From Spongiibacter sp. IMCC21906 (GTDB taxonomy: Bacteria > Pseudomonadota > Gammaproteobacteria > Pseudomonadales > Spongiibacteraceae): a stretch of DNA of 64,000 bases. The translations under genes and the position numbers were made by a program. The stretch is taken from contig NZ_CP011477.1 in the NCBI RefSeq assembly GCF_001010805.1, forward strand, positions 3,156,501-3,220,500, read 5' to 3'. This document shows, in pieces, positions 61,745 to 64,000 of the stretch. Below the pieces are notes generated by a model. The model saw nothing but the letters and a program-made list of their open reading frames with translations, made no database searches and was not told the DNA's origin. How positions within the stretch are numbered: the stretch's first letter is position 1; the number at the start of each line of letters is the position of its first letter.

Positions 61745-63262
61745 GTGACGCTCTATACTTCGGACTACTTGGAATACTATCTGACGCTGGTGGGCTGGAT
61801 CGTCAGTAACGGCATCTGGCACGTGCTGGTAGCCAGTGGCGTATTCGCCCTGCCGTTTCTTGCCATCATCATTCAGGAGTGGCTGCGCGCCCGCGCCGAG
61901 GGTGCCGACGAAGGCAACAAAGGTGTACTGTCCTCGCTGCGTATCGAAAACCGGGTATGGGTCGCCATTGTGGTGATTCTGTTTGCGGGTATTCCGTTTA
62001 TCCAACTGGACCTGAGTACACTGGCATTCGACCGCTCCCGCTCTATCCAGTGCCAGATCGATGTGCCCCTGCCCAGCGAGACGGACTGGGCCACCAGCTT
62101 TACCACCCTCAACGACCAGAGCGCCCAAGTACCGGTCTGGTGGTTCTTCATGCACAGTCTCTCGAAGGCCATCACCGGCGCGGCGGTGGCGACCATCCCC
62201 TGCGGGACCGACCTGCGCCAGATCCGCATGGACATCGACAGCACCCGCATCGACGACCCGGTGCTGGCCCAGGAGGTGGCCGACTTCACCCACGATTGCT
62301 ATGGCCCTTCACGGGCAAAGCTGTTCATGAACCGGCCAACTCTCGGTAAGGATGAGATGAACGATATCAACTGGATCGGTTCCAGCTATTTCCTCGAGAC
62401 GCCTGGCTTCTACGACACCTACCACTCCACCCTCCCCCGACCGGACTGGCCCTATGACACAGTCCGGGACGCCGGATTTCCGGAAGTGGTCAGCGGTGGC
62501 GGCTACCCCACCTGCCGACAGTGGTGGTCCGACAGCCCCCAGGGGCTGCGAACGCAGTTGCTGGAGCAGGTGGATCCCGATCTACTGGATCGCATCGGTG
62601 AATGGGCGGGGTTCCTGACCCAGGGCCAGATCAATGACTCGGTGATACGCGCCATCGCCTCCCCGCGTCAACAAAAGATGAACCAGGGCGCCGTCTACAC
62701 CGACTACGGCGGCCAGATCGAGATGACGCTCCCCAACATCGTGGCCCGCGGTGCCGCCGACGTGGGGCTGACTGTCGGCTCGCTGGGCTTTTTCCCCGCC
62801 ATGGATATCGTGCGCCAGGCCTTGCCCATGGTGCTGTCGTTCCTGAAAATGGCCATGGCCATCTGCATTCCGCTGATACTGGTGGTGGGCACCTACGACC
62901 TGAAATCCGTGGTCATCGTCAGCTGTGTGCAGTTCGCACTGTTCTTCGTGGCTTTCTGGTTCCAGCTCGCACGCTGGCTCGACTCGACCATACTCGATGC
63001 CCTCTACGGCTGGGGGCTGGGCGCAGACCGACCCCACACCAACTTCAACCTGCTGATGGGATTGAACAATGCGTTCGGGGATATGTTGTTGAACTTTGTG
63101 ATGGCGACGCTGTTCTTCATTCTCCCAGCATTCTGGCTCAGTGCCTTAACCTGGGTTGGGATTCGTGCTGGAGGGATCGCTCAGAATCTCGTGAACGGAA
63201 CAAAAGACGCTCAATCCGCAGGGGCAAGAGGTAGTGACGCTCTACTGAAAAGTGCTAAGTAA
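61745..63262 (+). CDS. traG: Conjugal transfer protein with TraG N-terminal domain
   Basis: A 505-residue polytopic membrane protein of the TraG-N family that takes part in mating-pair assembly or stabilisation. The first ~100 residues carry two helices, then a periplasmic Cys/Trp-rich loop (SRSIQCQIDVPLPSETDW, YGGGYP-type), and helices near the C-terminus. It lacks the long C-terminal part of F TraG, as usual in this ICE class. GTG 61745 has GGGGAG upstream. It ends the rightward transfer operon. Confidence 0.92.
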   Translation: MTLYTSDYLEYYLTLVGWIVSNGIWHVLVASGVFALPFLAIIIQEWLRARAEGADEGNKGVLSSLRIENRVWVAIVVILFAGIPFIQLDLSTLAFDRSRSIQCQIDVPLPSETDWATSFTTLNDQSAQVPVWWFFMHSLSKAITGAAVATIPCGTDLRQIRMDIDSTRIDDPVLAQEVADFTHDCYGPSRAKLFMNRPTLGKDEMNDINWIGSSYFLETPGFYDTYHSTLPRPDWPYDTVRDAGFPEVVSGGGYPTCRQWWSDSPQGLRTQLLEQVDPDLLDRIGEWAGFLTQGQINDSVIRAIASPRQQKMNQGAVYTDYGGQIEMTLPNIVARGAADVGLTVGSLGFFPAMDIVRQALPMVLSFLKMAMAICIPLILVVGTYDLKSVVIVSCVQFALFFVAFWFQLARWLDSTILDALYGWGLGADRPHTNFNLLMGLNNAFGDMLLNFVMATLFFILPAFWLSALTWVGIRAGGIAQNLVNGTKDAQSAGARGSDALLKSAK

Positions 63263-63276
63263 GTTGCATTCGAACA

Positions 63277-63642
63277 TCAATATTCATCGTCGGGATCGTG
63301 AGGGTCTATTCGAGAGCCGTCCGGGTGATAAAGCCCAAACCCTAATAAGCCATCGCACCATTCCGGCTCATTTTCATTGCTGATTTCTGTATTTCTCATA
63401 ACCCAAGCAGTGACAATGAAAAACACCAGCACCAAAGCCAGCCAGAAAGCGACGTACAGCAGAATACCCAACACGATAAGCTTGAAAGCCCAGAGCATCG
63501 CCTTGGCGAGACCAGTTGGCCAACCGTGTTTCACAAACCACTCAATGGCTCGCCGATCCTGACGCACAACTCCACGCCACGCACGGCCAACCTTACAGCC
63601 AGCCCGATGAGCCCACCTTTCGGTATGTGCATTAGTTGCCAT
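63277..63642 (-). CDS. DUF3742 ICE-associated membrane protein
   Basis: A 121-residue protein with a basic soluble start, one or two membrane helices (AMLWAFKLIVLGILLYVAFW) and an acidic tail (EPEWCDGLLGFGLYHPDGSR). It belongs to DUF3742, which usually lies convergent to traG in ICEclc-type elements, as here (15 nt apart). Function unknown; it serves as a good marker of the element. Confidence 0.9.
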   Translation of the reverse strand: MATNAHTERWAHRAGCKVGRAWRGVVRQDRRAIEWFVKHGWPTGLAKAMLWAFKLIVLGILLYVAFWLALVLVFFIVTAWVMRNTEISNENEPEWCDGLLGFGLYHPDGSRIDPHDPDDEY

Positions 63643-63792
63643 CGTTCTGCCTCGCTTTTCAGTTCTGCGTCAACTCATAACCACGCCATCATTCCATCAA
63701 CTCGCTGAGTGAAACGCTCTTCGTCTATGACCCGCCGCATACTGTTTCAGTTCATGCCACAGGATTTTGACGCAAGTCACGGCAGGGCATCC

Positions 63793-63999
63793 TCAATACT
63801 GCCAAGGATCTACCACTTGGATACCGCAATCGGCGAAATCCTTGACGTTTCGTGTCGCCAGACCGGCGCCACGGGATTTGGCCACCGCGGCAATCATGGC
63901 GTCAAACTGGCTGATCGGCTTACCCGCCGTTTTACGGAAGGCGGCAATTTCCGCATAGGCTGCCGCAGCATCACTGTCAAACCCCAGCACCTGCCCGGC
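63793..63999 (-). CDS. VapC-type PIN-domain toxin, partial (5' end beyond window)
   Basis: The visible 68 codons are the C-terminal half of a PIN-domain ribonuclease: DSDAAAAYAEI, then SQFDAMIAAVAKSRGAGLAT and the end NVKDFADCGIQVVDPW. The acidic residues of the active site expected in this half (D in QFDAMIAA and in NVKDF) are present. The gene and its antitoxin continue outside the window. A toxin-antitoxin pair here would help retain the ICE. Confidence 0.88.
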   Translation of the reverse strand, partial: AGQVLGFDSDAAAAYAEIAAFRKTAGKPISQFDAMIAAVAKSRGAGLATRNVKDFADCGIQVVDPWQY

Positions 64000-64000
64000 C

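Overview
The window reads as the cargo region of an integrative and conjugative element (ICE) of the ICEclc/PFL_4709-4711 type in a gammaproteobacterium. The right end (58.6-63.6 kb) carries the diagnostic ICE block: TIGR03757, TIGR03756, TIGR03755, a small membrane protein, a TraG N-terminal-domain protein and DUF3742. The other ~58 kb is almost entirely heavy-metal and stress cargo. Species cannot be told from the sequence. NhaA and the mix of families would suit a marine or halotolerant gammaproteobacterium, but that is inference. No tRNA, rRNA, CRISPR array or intact insertion sequence was recognised.

Layout. 0-1.3 kb: 3' end of a CzcA-type RND pump plus a PII-like protein. 1.4-5.9 kb: small DUF6316-like gene, nhaA, then an overlapping gtrA / GT2 / GT39 glycosyl-transfer cassette. 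6-12.5 kb: a unit bracketed by two diverged ~100-bp repeats, holding a membrane-anchored AlbA_2 protein, a P1B-4 metal ATPase, a PhoD-like phosphatase, a small membrane protein and a zf-TFIIB protein. 12.8-19.9 kb: a CDF exporter and a complete czcCBA operon. 20-21.9 kb: lspA and an HMA-CDF exporter divergent from cadR. 22-23.7 kb: sterol desaturase-like enzyme divergent from an AraC regulator. 23.9-29.1 kb: a CDF gene, a broken Acr3-like permease, a DsbD-type pair, a 1-Cys peroxiredoxin and a truncated HMA-CDF gene. 29.2-31.6 kb: pbrR and pbrT (FTR1/cytochrome c lead-uptake type). 31.7-34.2 kb: cusA and merR scraps, then cusRS. 34.4-39.3 kb: glutaredoxin-MauE fusion, copAB, Met/His-rich protein, cytochrome c and DUF5676. 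39.3-47.4 kb: a long leftward copper operon (MerR, HMA protein, Cu(I)-ATPase, cupredoxin, PII-like, DUF2933, methyltransferase-like, Met-rich, HMA-like, APC permease). 47.7-55.5 kb: cusCBA with DUF411 and two secreted Cys/His-rich proteins. 55.7-58.2 kb: LysE exporter and an AbiE-like toxin-antitoxin pair. 63.8-64 kb: a VapC-type toxin running off the window.

How it fits together. Copper is handled in the cytoplasm (P-type ATPase, HMA proteins), the periplasm (multicopper oxidase, CopB, Met-rich proteins, cupredoxin, cytochrome c) and across the envelope (CusCBA with a CusF-like domain fused to CusB). Zn/Cd/Co/Pb are handled by CzcCBA, CDF exporters, the P1B-4 ATPase and PbrT. Regulation can be read directly from the DNA. 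There are four MerR-type promoters with 19-bp spacers, CopR/CusR-type boxes with an ATTACA-N4-TGTAAT core (one inside a perfect 46-bp palindrome), and a perfect FNR/Anr site at class II spacing in front of a Cys-rich secreted protein.

The island is also rich in gene scars. C-terminal or N-terminal fragments of CDF exporters, Acr3-like permeases, cusA, merR and an XRE antitoxin sit at module boundaries, which suggests modules were gained by repeated recombination within related genes.
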